Origin: Azospirillum sp. TSH58
Lineage (GTDB): Bacteria > Pseudomonadota > Alphaproteobacteria > Azospirillales > Azospirillaceae
Length of the DNA stretch: 64,000 bases
Direction of reading: 5' to 3'
NCBI RefSeq assembly: GCF_003119115.1
Contig: NZ_CP022369.1
Coordinates: 248,001 to 312,000, forward strand
In this document: piece by piece, positions 34,008 to 42,727 of the stretch
Numbering within the stretch: the stretch's first letter is position 1
How the letters are laid out: each line of letters opens with the position of its first letter
The notes under the pieces: model-generated
Databases searched by the model: none
What the model was told of the DNA's origin: nothing
Seen by the model: the letters and a program-made list of their open reading frames with translations, nothing else
Program-made: the position numbers and the translations under genes

Positions 34008-34069
34008 CCGCTCCTTCCCATCCAACGTCCGGCGCCGCAGCGGCGCCGCCCATCCGCAAGAGAAGCCGC

Positions 34070-34798
34070 ATGATCGCCATCGAGAACGTCAGCAAGCACT
34101 ACGGCACCTTCCAGGTCCTGAAGAACTGCACGACCACCGTGCGGAAGGGGGAGGTCGTGGTGGTCTGCGGCCCCTCCGGCTCGGGCAAGTCGACGCTGAT
34201 CAAGTGCGTCAACGGGCTGGAGCCCTTCCAGTCCGGCCGCATCCAGGTGGATGGCATCGACGTCGGTGGGCGCGGCACCAACATGACGGCGCTGCGCGCC
34301 CGCGTCGGCATGGTCTTCCAGAACTTCGAGCTGTTCCCCCACCTGACCATCATGCAGAACCTGACCCTGTCGCAGCGCAAGGTGCTGGGCCGCGCGACGG
34401 CGGAGGCCGAGGCCAAGGGCGAGGCGCTGCTGGCGCGGGTCGGGCTGGCCAGCCAGGCGCACAAGTATCCCGGCCAGCTCTCCGGCGGGCAGCAGCAGCG
34501 CGTCGCCATCGCCCGCGCCCTGGCGATGGACCCGATCGCCATCCTGTTCGACGAGCCGACCTCGGCGCTCGACCCGGAGATGATCAACGAGGTGCTCGAC
34601 GTCATGGTCGAGCTGGCCAACGAGGGCATGACGATGATCTGCGTCACCCACGAGATGGGCTTCGCCCGCAAGGTCGCCCACCGGGTGATCTTCATGGACC
34701 ATGGCAGCATCATCGAGGACTGCACCAAGACCGAGTTCTTCGAGACCCAGCGCTCGGAGCGCGCCACCCAGTTCCTCGCCAAGATCCTTCAGCACTGA
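34070..34798 (+). CDS. polar amino-acid ABC transporter ATP-binding protein (GlnQ type)
   Basis: A 242-residue ATPase: Walker A GPSGSGKSTLIKCVNGLE, Q-loop VFQNFELFPHLT, signature LSGGQQQRVAIARALAMDP, Walker B ILFDEPTSALDPE, and H-switch CVTHEMGFARKVA. This is the canonical GlnQ/HisP pattern. It lacks a permease on its own strand; the matching permease and binding protein are in the divergent operon (28366-29961). AGAGAAG precedes the ATG. It follows the fusion dehydrogenase by 62 bp and is probably co-transcribed. Confidence 0.93.
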   Translation: MIAIENVSKHYGTFQVLKNCTTTVRKGEVVVVCGPSGSGKSTLIKCVNGLEPFQSGRIQVDGIDVGGRGTNMTALRARVGMVFQNFELFPHLTIMQNLTLSQRKVLGRATAEAEAKGEALLARVGLASQAHKYPGQLSGGQQQRVAIARALAMDPIAILFDEPTSALDPEMINEVLDVMVELANEGMTMICVTHEMGFARKVAHRVIFMDHGSIIEDCTKTEFFETQRSERATQFLAKILQH

Positions 34799-34910
34799 GA
34801 AGGGCGCAGCGCCGCATCCCGCCATCCGGACGGATCGTCGAGAAGCTTTGCAGGACTACGATTCGTCTGCTTTGTTAGGAAGAAATCAGCGTCAGGTGGC
34901 AGGACTTGGT

Positions 34911-35588
34911 ATGAGCACGGACATGGACGGCCCGAAAACCGCGAGCCCGGCAACCGCCGGCGTGAATCTGGCGAGCATGGCCTACCGGACCATCCTGGAG
35001 ATGATCCTCGACCGCCGCATCCCCAGCGGAGAGGTGATCGTCGAGGACCGGCTGGCCACCGCGCTCAGCATCTCGCGCACGCCGATCCGCGAGGCGCTGG
35101 TCCGGCTGGCCAGCGAGGGGCTGATCCGCAAGGAGTTCAACCGCCCCTACCGGGTGCGCGAGGTCTCCAACCGCGAGTATTTCCAGAGCATGCGCCTGCG
35201 CGAGATCCTGGAGGGGGAGGCGATCGCCGCCGCCGCGTCGCGGATCGACCCGGTCCGCCTGCAGGCGATCAAGGCCGAGATGCTGCGGCTGCGCGACGAG
35301 CCCAAGATCCGCTTCGAGGACCATTGGGCGGCCGACGAGGAACTGCACACCCTGATCGCCGAGGCGTCCGGCAACGCCGTGCTGGCCCAGATCATCCGCG
35401 ACCTGAGGGTGACCACGCGCCTGTTCGAGCTGTCGGGCCTGCCGTCGCGCATCCGTCCCGACTGCGACGAGCATCTCGACGTCATCGCCGCCCTGGAAAC
35501 CGGCGACCCGGCGCAGGCCCGCGCCGCCATGGAGGGGCACATCCGCAGCCTCGCCAAGGACGTCCTCGGCGAGATCGCCAAGAGCTGA
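34911..35588 (+). CDS. GntR-family regulator with FCD domain (2)
   Basis: A 225-residue regulator: winged helix with SMAYRTILEMILDRRIPSGE, RLATALSISRTPIREALVRL, GLIRKEFNRPYRV; FCD domain with MRLREILEGEAIAAAAS, WAADEELHTLIAEASGNAVL, and EHLDVIAALETGD. It is similar in layout to the GntR protein at 27672, giving the divergent locus one regulator per arm. AGGA lies before ATG 34911. It ends 6 bp from the convergent xylulokinase stop, with no room for a terminator. Confidence 0.9.
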   Translation: MSTDMDGPKTASPATAGVNLASMAYRTILEMILDRRIPSGEVIVEDRLATALSISRTPIREALVRLASEGLIRKEFNRPYRVREVSNREYFQSMRLREILEGEAIAAAASRIDPVRLQAIKAEMLRLRDEPKIRFEDHWAADEELHTLIAEASGNAVLAQIIRDLRVTTRLFELSGLPSRIRPDCDEHLDVIAALETGDPAQARAAMEGHIRSLAKDVLGEIAKS

Positions 35589-35594
35589 GAAGCC

Positions 35595-37070
35595 TCACAG
35601 CCCATCGGACTCCAGGAAGGCGGCGTTGAGGTCGGTGTAGAGGCGCCGGAACAGGCGGCGGCGCGGCGCCAGGGCGGCGGCCAGGGCCGGGTCCGGCTCC
35701 TCCGTGTGGCGGATCTCCAGGGGCCGGCACACGGTTTCCGGCTCCTCGCCCGTCACCGCGAGGCGCGCCAGACGGGCGGCGCCGAAGGCCGGGCCGACCT
35801 CGCCCCCCGACGGGTAGTCGAGCGGCCGGTCGAGCGCGCCGGCCAGGATGCGGCCCCACAGGGCGCTGCGCGCGCCGCCGCCGATCACCAGGAAGCGCTC
35901 GACGCGTCCGCCCGCCTCCTCCAGTGCTTCCAGCCCGTCGGCGAAGGCGAACGCCACCCCCTCCAGCACCGCGCGGGCGAGCGCTCCGCGATCGGTGTCG
36001 TGGGTCAGGCCGAAGAAGACGCCCTTGGCGTGCGGGTCGTTGTGCGGGGTGCGCTCCCCCGACAGATAGGGCAGGAAGACCAGGGCGCCAGGGTCGTCGC
36101 CGTGTGACTCGGCCTCGCGCAGCAGCGCCGCCTCGTCCCCGGTGCCGGTCAGGCGCGCGGCGAAGGACAGGCAGCTCGCCGCGCTCAGCATCACCGACAT
36201 CTGGTGCCAGCGGCCGGGCAGGGCGTGGCAGAAGGCGTGCACCCCGCGCTCCGGGTTGGGGGCGAAGCGCTCGCCGCTGACGAACAGCACGCCCGAGGTG
36301 CCCAGCGACAGGAAGGCGCTGCCCGGCGCCACCACGCCGACCCCCACCGCACCTGCCGCGTTGTCCCCGGCCCCGGCCGCCACCACGGTCCCCGGCGGAA
36401 CGCCCCAGTCGGCGGCGACCTCCGCCCGCAAGGTGCCGGTGGGCTGGCACCCTTCGTACAGCCTCGGCATGTGCGCCTCGCCGAGGCCCGTGGCGGCCAG
36501 CAGCTCGTCCGACCAGGCGCGCCGGCCGACGTCCAGCCACAGCGTGCCGGCGGAATCCGAGAGGTCCGAGGCGTGGTCGCCGGTCATGCGCAGGCGCAGC
36601 CAGTCCTTGGGCAGCAGCACCTTGGCGGTCGCCGTGAACAGCTCCGGCTCGTGCGCCGCGACCCACAGCAGTTTGGGCGCGGTGAAGCCGGGCATGGCGC
36701 GGTTGCCGGCGATGGCGCGCAGGGTGGGGGCGCGGCGCTCCAGCTCCGCGCATTCGGCGCCGCTGCGCCCGTCGTTCCACAGGATGGCCGGGCGCAGCAC
36801 ACGGTCCTGCCGGTCGAGTAGAGTCGCCCCGTGCATCTGTCCCGACAGCCCGATCCCCCGCACCGCTCCCATGGCGTCGGGATGCGCGGCGCGCAGGCCG
36901 GCGACGGCGCGCCCGGTGGCGGCCCACCAGTCCTCCGGGTCCTGCTCCGACCACAGCGGCTGCGGGCGGCTGACCTCCAGCGGGGCGGTGGACTGGCCGA
37001 CGAGGCGCTGCGCTTCGTCGACCAGCACCGCCTTGACGCCGGACGTCCCCAGGTCGATGCCGAGATACAT
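35595..37070 (-). CDS. xylB: xylulokinase
   Basis: A 491-residue FGGY carbohydrate kinase converting D-xylulose to xylulose 5-phosphate. Seen: the phosphate-1 motif LGIDLGTSGVKAVLVDE, GLSGQMHGATLLD, the substrate Asp in ILWNDGRSG, SDSAGTLWLDV, the phosphate-2 motif SLGTSGVLFVS, and the adenosine motif GGGARSALWGRILAG. GGGAGGGG precedes the ATG. Directly downstream of xylA in the leftward operon; together they channel xylose into the pentose phosphate pathway. The open frame continues far upstream in this reading frame antisense-style and is not coding. Confidence 0.95.
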   Translation of the reverse strand: MYLGIDLGTSGVKAVLVDEAQRLVGQSTAPLEVSRPQPLWSEQDPEDWWAATGRAVAGLRAAHPDAMGAVRGIGLSGQMHGATLLDRQDRVLRPAILWNDGRSGAECAELERRAPTLRAIAGNRAMPGFTAPKLLWVAAHEPELFTATAKVLLPKDWLRLRMTGDHASDLSDSAGTLWLDVGRRAWSDELLAATGLGEAHMPRLYEGCQPTGTLRAEVAADWGVPPGTVVAAGAGDNAAGAVGVGVVAPGSAFLSLGTSGVLFVSGERFAPNPERGVHAFCHALPGRWHQMSVMLSAASCLSFAARLTGTGDEAALLREAESHGDDPGALVFLPYLSGERTPHNDPHAKGVFFGLTHDTDRGALARAVLEGVAFAFADGLEALEEAGGRVERFLVIGGGARSALWGRILAGALDRPLDYPSGGEVGPAFGAARLARLAVTGEEPETVCRPLEIRHTEEPDPALAAALAPRRRLFRRLYTDLNAAFLESDGL

Positions 37071-37099
37071 GGCCCCTCCCCCCCAATCAGCCGGCAGCC

Positions 37100-38407
37100 T
37101 CAGACGAGGCGGTTCACCAGATTCTCCAGCATCTCCTGCCGGCCCGACCGCGGCCGGGGATCGAGCCCGAGACCGGCGTCCGCCGCGCCGGCCAGATCCA
37201 GCCCGCCGAGCAGTCTTTGGCCGAGATCGCCGGTCCAGCCGGCGTAGCGCTCCGCGCGCAGACGGTGCAGCCGGCCGTCCTCGACGAGGCGCGCGCCGGC
37301 CAGCAGCGCGCGGGCCAGCGTGTCGATGCCGCCGGCATGGGCGTGCAGCAGGTCGTCCGGCGCGACGCTCTGGCGCCGGATCTTGGCGTCGAAGTTGAAG
37401 CCGCCGGTGGTGAAGCCGCCGGCCTCCAGGATGCGGGCCATGGGCAGCGCCAGCTCCACATGGTCGTTGGGGAACTGGTCGGTGTCCCAGCCGTTCTGCG
37501 GGTCGCCCCGGTTCATGTCGATGGAGCCGAAGACGCCCAGCGCCAGCGCCGTCGCCACCTCGTGCTCGAAGCTGTGGCCGGCCAGCGTGGCGTGGTTCAC
37601 CTCGATGTTGACGGCGACCTCCTTCTCCAGCCCGTAGCGCTTCAGGAAGCCGTAGACCGTCGCCACATCGTGGTCGTACTGGTGCTTGGTCGGCTCCATG
37701 GGCTTGGGCTCGATCAGGATGGTGCCGGTGAAGCCGATCTTGTGCTTGTGCTCGACCACCATCGTCAGGAAGCGGCCGAGCTGGTCCAGCTCGCGCGCCA
37801 TGTCGGTGTTGAGCAGCGTGTCGTAGCCCTCGCGCCCGCCCCACAGCACGTAATTGACGCCGCCCAGCCGGTGCGTCGCCTCCAGCGCGTCGCGCACCTG
37901 GGCCGCGGCGCAGGCGAAGACCTCCGGGTCGGGGTTGGTGGCCGCGCCGGCCATGTAGCGGGGGTGCGAGAACAGGTTGGCGGTGCCCCACAGCAGCTTC
38001 ACGCCGCTGCGCTCGATGCAGCCCTGCAACCGCTCGGTCAGGCGGGCGAAGGTCGCCTGCGTTTCCCGCAAGGAGCCCATCTCGGGCGCCACGTCGCGGT
38101 CGTGGAAGGTGAAGAAGGGCGCGCCGAGCTTTTCGAACAGCTCGAACGCCACGTCCATCTTCGCCTCGGCGAGCGCCACCGGGTCGCCGCCGCCCATCCA
38201 GGGCCGGTCGAGCGTGCCGCCGCCGAACGGGTCCGAACCGGGCCAGCAGAAGCTGTGCCAATAGCAGACGGCGACGCGCAGGTGGTCGGCCATGCGCTTT
38301 CCCAGGACCATGCGGCCGGGGTCGTACCAGCGGTAGGCCAGCGGATTGTCGCTGTCCGGCCCTTCGTAGCGGACGCGCTCGACGCCGGTGAAATAGGCTT
38401 CGGTCAT
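37100..38407 (-). CDS. xylA: xylose isomerase
   Basis: A 435-residue TIM-barrel isomerase interconverting D-xylose and D-xylulose, a cytosolic Mg/Mn enzyme. The catalytic His-Asp region FFTFHDRDVAPEM, the metal ligands in ILIEPKPMEPTKHQYDHD and NIEVNHATLAGHSFEHE, and GSIDMNRGDPQNGWDTDQFP are all intact. Length fits the class II enzyme. ATG 38407 has AAAGGA upstream; five further upstream residues in frame are possible. Followed by xylB after 29 bp. Confidence 0.96.
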   Translation of the reverse strand: MTEAYFTGVERVRYEGPDSDNPLAYRWYDPGRMVLGKRMADHLRVAVCYWHSFCWPGSDPFGGGTLDRPWMGGGDPVALAEAKMDVAFELFEKLGAPFFTFHDRDVAPEMGSLRETQATFARLTERLQGCIERSGVKLLWGTANLFSHPRYMAGAATNPDPEVFACAAAQVRDALEATHRLGGVNYVLWGGREGYDTLLNTDMARELDQLGRFLTMVVEHKHKIGFTGTILIEPKPMEPTKHQYDHDVATVYGFLKRYGLEKEVAVNIEVNHATLAGHSFEHEVATALALGVFGSIDMNRGDPQNGWDTDQFPNDHVELALPMARILEAGGFTTGGFNFDAKIRRQSVAPDDLLHAHAGGIDTLARALLAGARLVEDGRLHRLRAERYAGWTGDLGQRLLGGLDLAGAADAGLGLDPRPRSGRQEMLENLVNRLV

Positions 38408-38418
38408 GACAAATCCTT

Positions 38419-39594
38419 TCAAATCTCGACCCAGGCGGCGTCCCGGCGGCTCGATTCCACGGCGGCGTGGATGAAGCGCACGCCGCGCACACCGTCCCGG
38501 ACAGTGGGGACAAGGGCGGCCTGCTCACCGGCGGCGGCACCGCCCATGCGGGCGGTGATCAGGTCGGCGGCGTCGCGGTAGATCTGGGCGAAGCCTTCCA
38601 GATAGCCTTCGGGATGGCCCGACGGAATGCGCGTGGCGTGCGCTGCCGCCGCGTCGGACCCGGCGCCGCCGCGGGTGATGGTGCGCGGCGGCTCGCCGAG
38701 CGGGGTGAACCGCAGGTGGTTCGGCTGCTCCTGGAACCACTCCAGCCCGCCCTTGTCGCCGTAGACGCGCAGGCGCAGCCCGTTCTCGTGGCCGGGCGCC
38801 ACCTGGCTGGCCCACAGCATGCCCCGCGCGCCGTTGCCGAAGCGCAGCATCATGTGCGCGTTGTCGTCGAGCCGGCGCCCCTCCACGAAGGCGGTCAGGT
38901 CGGCGGCGACCCGCGTGCAGCGCAGGCCGGTGACGAACTCCGCCAACTGGAAGGCGTGGGTGCCGATGTCGCCGACGCAGCCGGCGATGCCGCTGCGCGC
39001 CGGGTCGGTCCGCCATTCCGCCTGCTTCTGCCCGCTCTCCTCCAGCCGGGTGCTCAGCCAGTCCTGCGGGTACTCGACCTGCACGACACGGAGGGTGCCG
39101 AGATCGCCGGCCGCCACCATGGCGCGGGCCTGCCGCACCATCGGGTAGCCGGTGTAGTTGTGGGTCAGCGCGAAGACGAGGCCGCTGCGCTCCACCGCCG
39201 CCGCCAGATCCTCCGCGTCCTCCACCGTGGTGGTCATCGGCTTGTCGCAGATGACGTGGATGCCCGCCTCCAGGAACGCCTTGGCGGCGTCGTGGTGCAG
39301 GTGGTTGGGCGTGACGATGCTGACCACGTCGATGCCGTCGTCGCGCGCCGCCTCGGCCCGCGCCATCTCGGCGAAGCTGGCGTAACAGCGCTCCGGCGGC
39401 AGGAACAGGTCGGCGCCGCTGGCGTGGCAGCGCTCCGGATCGGAGGACAGCGCCCCGGCCCTCAGCTCGTAGCGGTCGTCGAGGCGCGCGGCGATGCGGT
39501 GCACCGCCCCGATGAAGGCGCCCCGCCCGCCGCCGACCATGCCCAGGCGCAGCCGGCGGTTCGGCCCGGAGGCCGTTTTCCCTTCGATGGTCAT
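38419..39594 (-). CDS. Gfo/Idh/MocA-family oxidoreductase
   Basis: A 391-residue NAD(P)-dependent sugar oxidoreductase. N-terminal Rossmann fold (LRLGMVGGGRGAFIGAVHR), VSIVTPNHLHHDAAKAFLEAG, and the EKP-like catalytic box HVICDKPMTTT. The C-terminal beta-sheet domain contains the H-x-x-x-D-like GDIGTHAFQLAEF. Located between xylA and a TIM-barrel isomerase, it might oxidise a sugar or a cyclitol related to the transported substrate. GGGAGGAAG precedes ATG 39594, 13 bp after the upstream gene. Substrate cannot be read from sequence. Confidence 0.88.
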   Translation of the reverse strand: MTIEGKTASGPNRRLRLGMVGGGRGAFIGAVHRIAARLDDRYELRAGALSSDPERCHASGADLFLPPERCYASFAEMARAEAARDDGIDVVSIVTPNHLHHDAAKAFLEAGIHVICDKPMTTTVEDAEDLAAAVERSGLVFALTHNYTGYPMVRQARAMVAAGDLGTLRVVQVEYPQDWLSTRLEESGQKQAEWRTDPARSGIAGCVGDIGTHAFQLAEFVTGLRCTRVAADLTAFVEGRRLDDNAHMMLRFGNGARGMLWASQVAPGHENGLRLRVYGDKGGLEWFQEQPNHLRFTPLGEPPRTITRGGAGSDAAAAHATRIPSGHPEGYLEGFAQIYRDAADLITARMGGAAAGEQAALVPTVRDGVRGVRFIHAAVESSRRDAAWVEI

Positions 39595-39607
39595 GTCTTC
39601 CTCCCGC

Positions 39608-40663
39608 TCAGCCGATGCCGAGCATGCGCCGGTTGGCCGAATCGTCGGTTCCGGCCCCGGCGAAGTCATCGAAAGCCTTCTCGGTCACCCGGATGATGTG
39701 CGCGTCGATGAACCGCGCGCCTTCGGCGGCTCCCTGCTCGGGGTGCTTCATGGCGCATTCCCACTCCAGCACGGCCCAGCCGTCGAAGCCGTACTGGGTC
39801 AGCTTGGAGAAGACGCCGCCGAAATCGACCTGCCCGTCGCCCAGCGAGCGGAAGCGCCCGGCCCGGCCGATCCAGGGTTGGTAGCCGGAATAGACGCCCT
39901 GGCGCGGCGACGGGTTGAACTCCGCGTCCTTGACGTGGAACATCCTGATCCGCTCGTGATAGACGTCGATGTAGCCGAGATAGTCGAGCTGCTGCAGGAC
40001 GAAGTGGCTGGGGTCGTAGAGGATGTTGCAGCGCGGATGGTTGCCGACGCGCTCCAGGAACATCTCGAAGGTGGCTCCGTCGAACAGGTCCTCGCCGGGA
40101 TGGATCTCGTAGCAGAGGTCCACCCCCGCCGCGTCGAAGGCGTCGAGGATCGGCCGCCAGCGCCGCGCCAGCTCGTCGAAGGCGGTTTCGATCAGCCCCG
40201 CCGGCCGCTGCGGCCAGGGATAGACGTAGGGCCAGGCCAAGGCGCCGGAGAAGGTGACGTGCGCCGTCAGCCCCAGGTTGGCCGAGGCCCTGGCCGCCAT
40301 CAGCAGCTGGTTGACCGCCCATTCCTGGCGGGCCTTCGGGTTGCCGCGCACCTCCGGTGCCGCGAAGCCGTCGAAGGCCTCGTCATAGGCCGGGTGCACG
40401 GCGACGAGCTGCCCCTGGAGATGGGTGGACAGCTCGGTGATCTGCACGCCGGCTTCGGCCAGCACGCCCTTCACCTCGTCGCAGTAGCCCTTGCTTTCCG
40501 CGGCCCGGGCGAGGTCGAACAGGCGGCCGTCCCAGGAGGGGATCTGCACGCCCTTGAAGCCCAGCCCGGCGGCCCAGGCGCCGATGGCCGGAAGGCTGTT
40601 GAACGGCGCCGCGTCGCCCGCGAACTGCGCGAGGAAGATCGCCGGCCCCTTGATCGTTTTCAT
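39608..40663 (-). CDS. sugar phosphate isomerase/epimerase family (TIM barrel)
   Basis: A 351-residue AP endonuclease-2-type barrel, as in IolE/IolI-like isomerases and epimerases. Metal-binding acidic and His residues appear in VDLCYEIHPGED, CNILYDPSHFVLQQLDY, IRMFHVKDAEFNP and WAVLEWECAMKHPEQG. It is encoded immediately before the Gfo/Idh gene; this pair is a recurring couple in sugar and cyclitol catabolism. ATG 40663 with GGGGAGA was chosen. Its product probably handles a side substrate of the xylose-type transporter. Function inferred only to family level. Confidence 0.85.
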   Translation of the reverse strand: MKTIKGPAIFLAQFAGDAAPFNSLPAIGAWAAGLGFKGVQIPSWDGRLFDLARAAESKGYCDEVKGVLAEAGVQITELSTHLQGQLVAVHPAYDEAFDGFAAPEVRGNPKARQEWAVNQLLMAARASANLGLTAHVTFSGALAWPYVYPWPQRPAGLIETAFDELARRWRPILDAFDAAGVDLCYEIHPGEDLFDGATFEMFLERVGNHPRCNILYDPSHFVLQQLDYLGYIDVYHERIRMFHVKDAEFNPSPRQGVYSGYQPWIGRAGRFRSLGDGQVDFGGVFSKLTQYGFDGWAVLEWECAMKHPEQGAAEGARFIDAHIIRVTEKAFDDFAGAGTDDSANRRMLGIG

Positions 40664-40690
40664 GATGGGTCTCCCCATGAGTGTGCTGGT

Positions 40691-40720
40691 GTCCCCTCCA
40701 CCGCCAAAGGCGGGGGAGGG
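40691..40720. terminator. hairpin between isomerase and binding-protein genes
   Basis: CCCCTCCACCGCC facing GGCGGGGGAGGG around AAA, with one mismatch, followed by another GGGAGGGGG. It lies after the sugar-binding-protein stop, 22 bp past it, and before the next operon gene. Likely an attenuator or mRNA-stability element. Confidence 0.55.
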
Positions 40721-40741
40721 CCAGGGAGGGGGCAGAGGTTC

Positions 40742-41695
40742 TTAGAACGGCGAGTCCGGGTAGTAGTATTTCGCGGCGTTCTCCGGCGTCACCAGCGTCG
40801 CCTCGATGATGTATTCCTTCTGGATCGGCGCCTTCTCCACCAGATGCCTGGCGGTGATCTCCATGGCCTCGGCGATCATCGCGGGCGGGTAGAGGACGTC
40901 GGCGGGGACCAGCACGTCCTTGTCCATGACGCGCTTGATCATGTCCTTCATGCCGGCGCCGCCCAGGATGAACATCTCCTTCTCGCGGCCGGCCTGCTTG
41001 ACCGCCTCGATGACGCCGAGAGCGATGTCGTCGTCCTGCGCCCACACCGCGTCGATCTTCGGGAAGCGGGACAGGAAGTCCTGCATCACCTTGAAGCCGT
41101 CATCGCGGTTCCAGTTGGCGTACTGCATCCCCAGCACCTTGATCTGGGTGCCCTCGATCTCCTTCATGAAGGCGTCGACGCGCTGGTTGTCGATCACGGT
41201 CGGGATGCCGCGCAGCACCACGATGTCGCCCTTGCCGCCCATCTTCTCCTTCATGAACCGGGCGGAGACCTCGCCCATCTGCGGGTTGTTGCCGGCGACG
41301 TAGAGGTCCTGGATGGACGGGTCGGTCAGGCCGCGGTCCACCACCGTGACGAACTTGCCGGCCTGCTTGACGGCGCGCACGGGATCGGTCATCGGCGCGG
41401 ATTCGAAGGGCAGGATGACCAGCGCGTCGATCCGCTGCACCGAGACCAGATCCTCCAGGTCGTTGGCCTGCCGGCCGACGTCGCGGGCGGTGACGATCAC
41501 CACGTCGAGGTTCGGGTACTGCTTCTCCAGCCGCTTCTCGGCCTGCTGGGCGTGCCAGTTGAGGCCGCCTGCCCAGCCGTGCGTCGCGGCGGGGATGGAC
41601 ACGCCCATCTTGATCTTCTGCTGCGCCCAGCCGGCGACCGGCGCCACCATCAGGCCCGCGGCCAGCGCCGCGGCCAGACCGAAACGGAACGTCAT
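40742..41695 (-). CDS. sugar ABC transporter periplasmic binding protein (RbsB/XylF type)
   Basis: A 317-residue periplasmic-binding protein-1 family member. Signal peptide (LAAALAAGLMVAPVAGWAQQ), then KIKMGVSIPAATHGWAGGL, the inter-lobe region DALVILPFESAPM, GKFVTVVDRGLTDP, and VWAQDDDIALGVIEAVKQAG. It supplies the permease and ATPase upstream in the same operon. The adjacent xylA/xylB indicate a pentose, most simply xylose; the sugar cannot be proved by sequence. Confidence 0.9.
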   Translation of the reverse strand: MTFRFGLAAALAAGLMVAPVAGWAQQKIKMGVSIPAATHGWAGGLNWHAQQAEKRLEKQYPNLDVVIVTARDVGRQANDLEDLVSVQRIDALVILPFESAPMTDPVRAVKQAGKFVTVVDRGLTDPSIQDLYVAGNNPQMGEVSARFMKEKMGGKGDIVVLRGIPTVIDNQRVDAFMKEIEGTQIKVLGMQYANWNRDDGFKVMQDFLSRFPKIDAVWAQDDDIALGVIEAVKQAGREKEMFILGGAGMKDMIKRVMDKDVLVPADVLYPPAMIAEAMEITARHLVEKAPIQKEYIIEATLVTPENAAKYYYPDSPF

Positions 41696-41722
41696 GGTCG
41701 ATTCCTCCCTCTTCGTATTATT

Positions 41723-42727
41723 TCAGCGACGCGCCACGGTTCCCCGTTGCAGGAGCACCGCGACGATGATGATCACCCCCTGGATGGTGCCGTTCAGGTA
41801 GACGCTGACGGCGCCGGTCAGGTTGAGGATGTTGTCGATCAGCGTGAGCATGACGGCGCCCACCACCGTGCCCCAGATGCGGCCGTAGCCGCCCTTCAGC
41901 ATGGTGCCGCCGATGATGACGGCGGCGATGGCCTCCAGCTCCCACAGCAGGCCCGTGGTGGCCGAGGCCGAGCCCAGGCGCGGCACGTAGATCACCACCG
42001 CGATGGCGACGCAGATGCCTTGCAGCACGAAGGCCAGCAGCTTGACCCGGTCCACGTTGATCGCCGAATAGCGCGCCACGTCCTCGCTGGAGCCGATGGC
42101 GGCGCAGTAGCGGCCGAAGCGCGTGCGGTACATGATCAGGGCGCCGATCAGCGCCACCGCCGCGAAGGCCAGGATCGGGTAGGAGATGCCGAAGACGCCG
42201 CCGTAATAGACGGGCCGGTAGATCGTGCGGATCTCCGAATTCAGCGACAGCGTGCCGCCGTCGGCGATGTAGGTGACCAGGGATCGGAAGATGCCCATGG
42301 TCCCCAGCGTGACGATGAACGCCTCCATCCGTCCTTTGGTCACCAGCAGCCCGTTGACCAGCCCCGCCGCCAGCCCGAGCCCCAGCGCCACCAGGACGCC
42401 GACCAGGATGACCGGCAGCCCGGCGCCCATGGAGCCGACCAGCGCGTTCATCACCACGATCATCACGCCCGACGCGAAAGCGGCCAGCGAACCGACCGAC
42501 AGGTCGATCCCGCCGGCGGTGATGACGAAGGTGGCGCCCACCGCGATGATGCCGATGAAGGCGGTGCGGGTCAGCACGTTGCCGATGTTGCCCGGGCTGA
42601 GGAACACCGGGTTGACGATGGTGCCCAGCACGATCAGCGCGGCCAGCGCCAGGAACGGCCCGTAGAGTTTCAGATCGAAGCCGGAGGAGGGCTTCCGCGC
42701 GGCCTCAGGCATGACCGACGGCGTCAT
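41723..42727 (-). CDS. sugar ABC transporter permease (RbsC/XylH type)
   Basis: A 334-residue inner-membrane permease of the BPD_transp_2 family with about nine helices. The family pattern GGIDLSVGSLAAFASGV and VLVALGLGLAAGLVNGLLVT is present, with GFGRYCAAIGSS-type loop residues near FGRYCAAIGSSEDVARYS. ATG 42727 has AAGGAG seven bases upstream, so it was preferred over the in-frame ATG 15 bases later. It overlaps the end of the ATPase gene by 23 bp. Confidence 0.92.
   Translation of the reverse strand: MTPSVMPEAARKPSSGFDLKLYGPFLALAALIVLGTIVNPVFLSPGNIGNVLTRTAFIGIIAVGATFVITAGGIDLSVGSLAAFASGVMIVVMNALVGSMGAGLPVILVGVLVALGLGLAAGLVNGLLVTKGRMEAFIVTLGTMGIFRSLVTYIADGGTLSLNSEIRTIYRPVYYGGVFGISYPILAFAAVALIGALIMYRTRFGRYCAAIGSSEDVARYSAINVDRVKLLAFVLQGICVAIAVVIYVPRLGSASATTGLLWELEAIAAVIIGGTMLKGGYGRIWGTVVGAVMLTLIDNILNLTGAVSVYLNGTIQGVIIIVAVLLQRGTVARR

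Noticed and set aside
30945..34025. A 1026-codon open frame on the minus strand opposite the fusion dehydrogenase
   Set aside because: It mirrors the coding strand in a very GC-rich region, is His/Arg/Gly/Ala-rich without domain motifs, and has no ribosome site. The plus-strand protein shows complete cofactor motifs.
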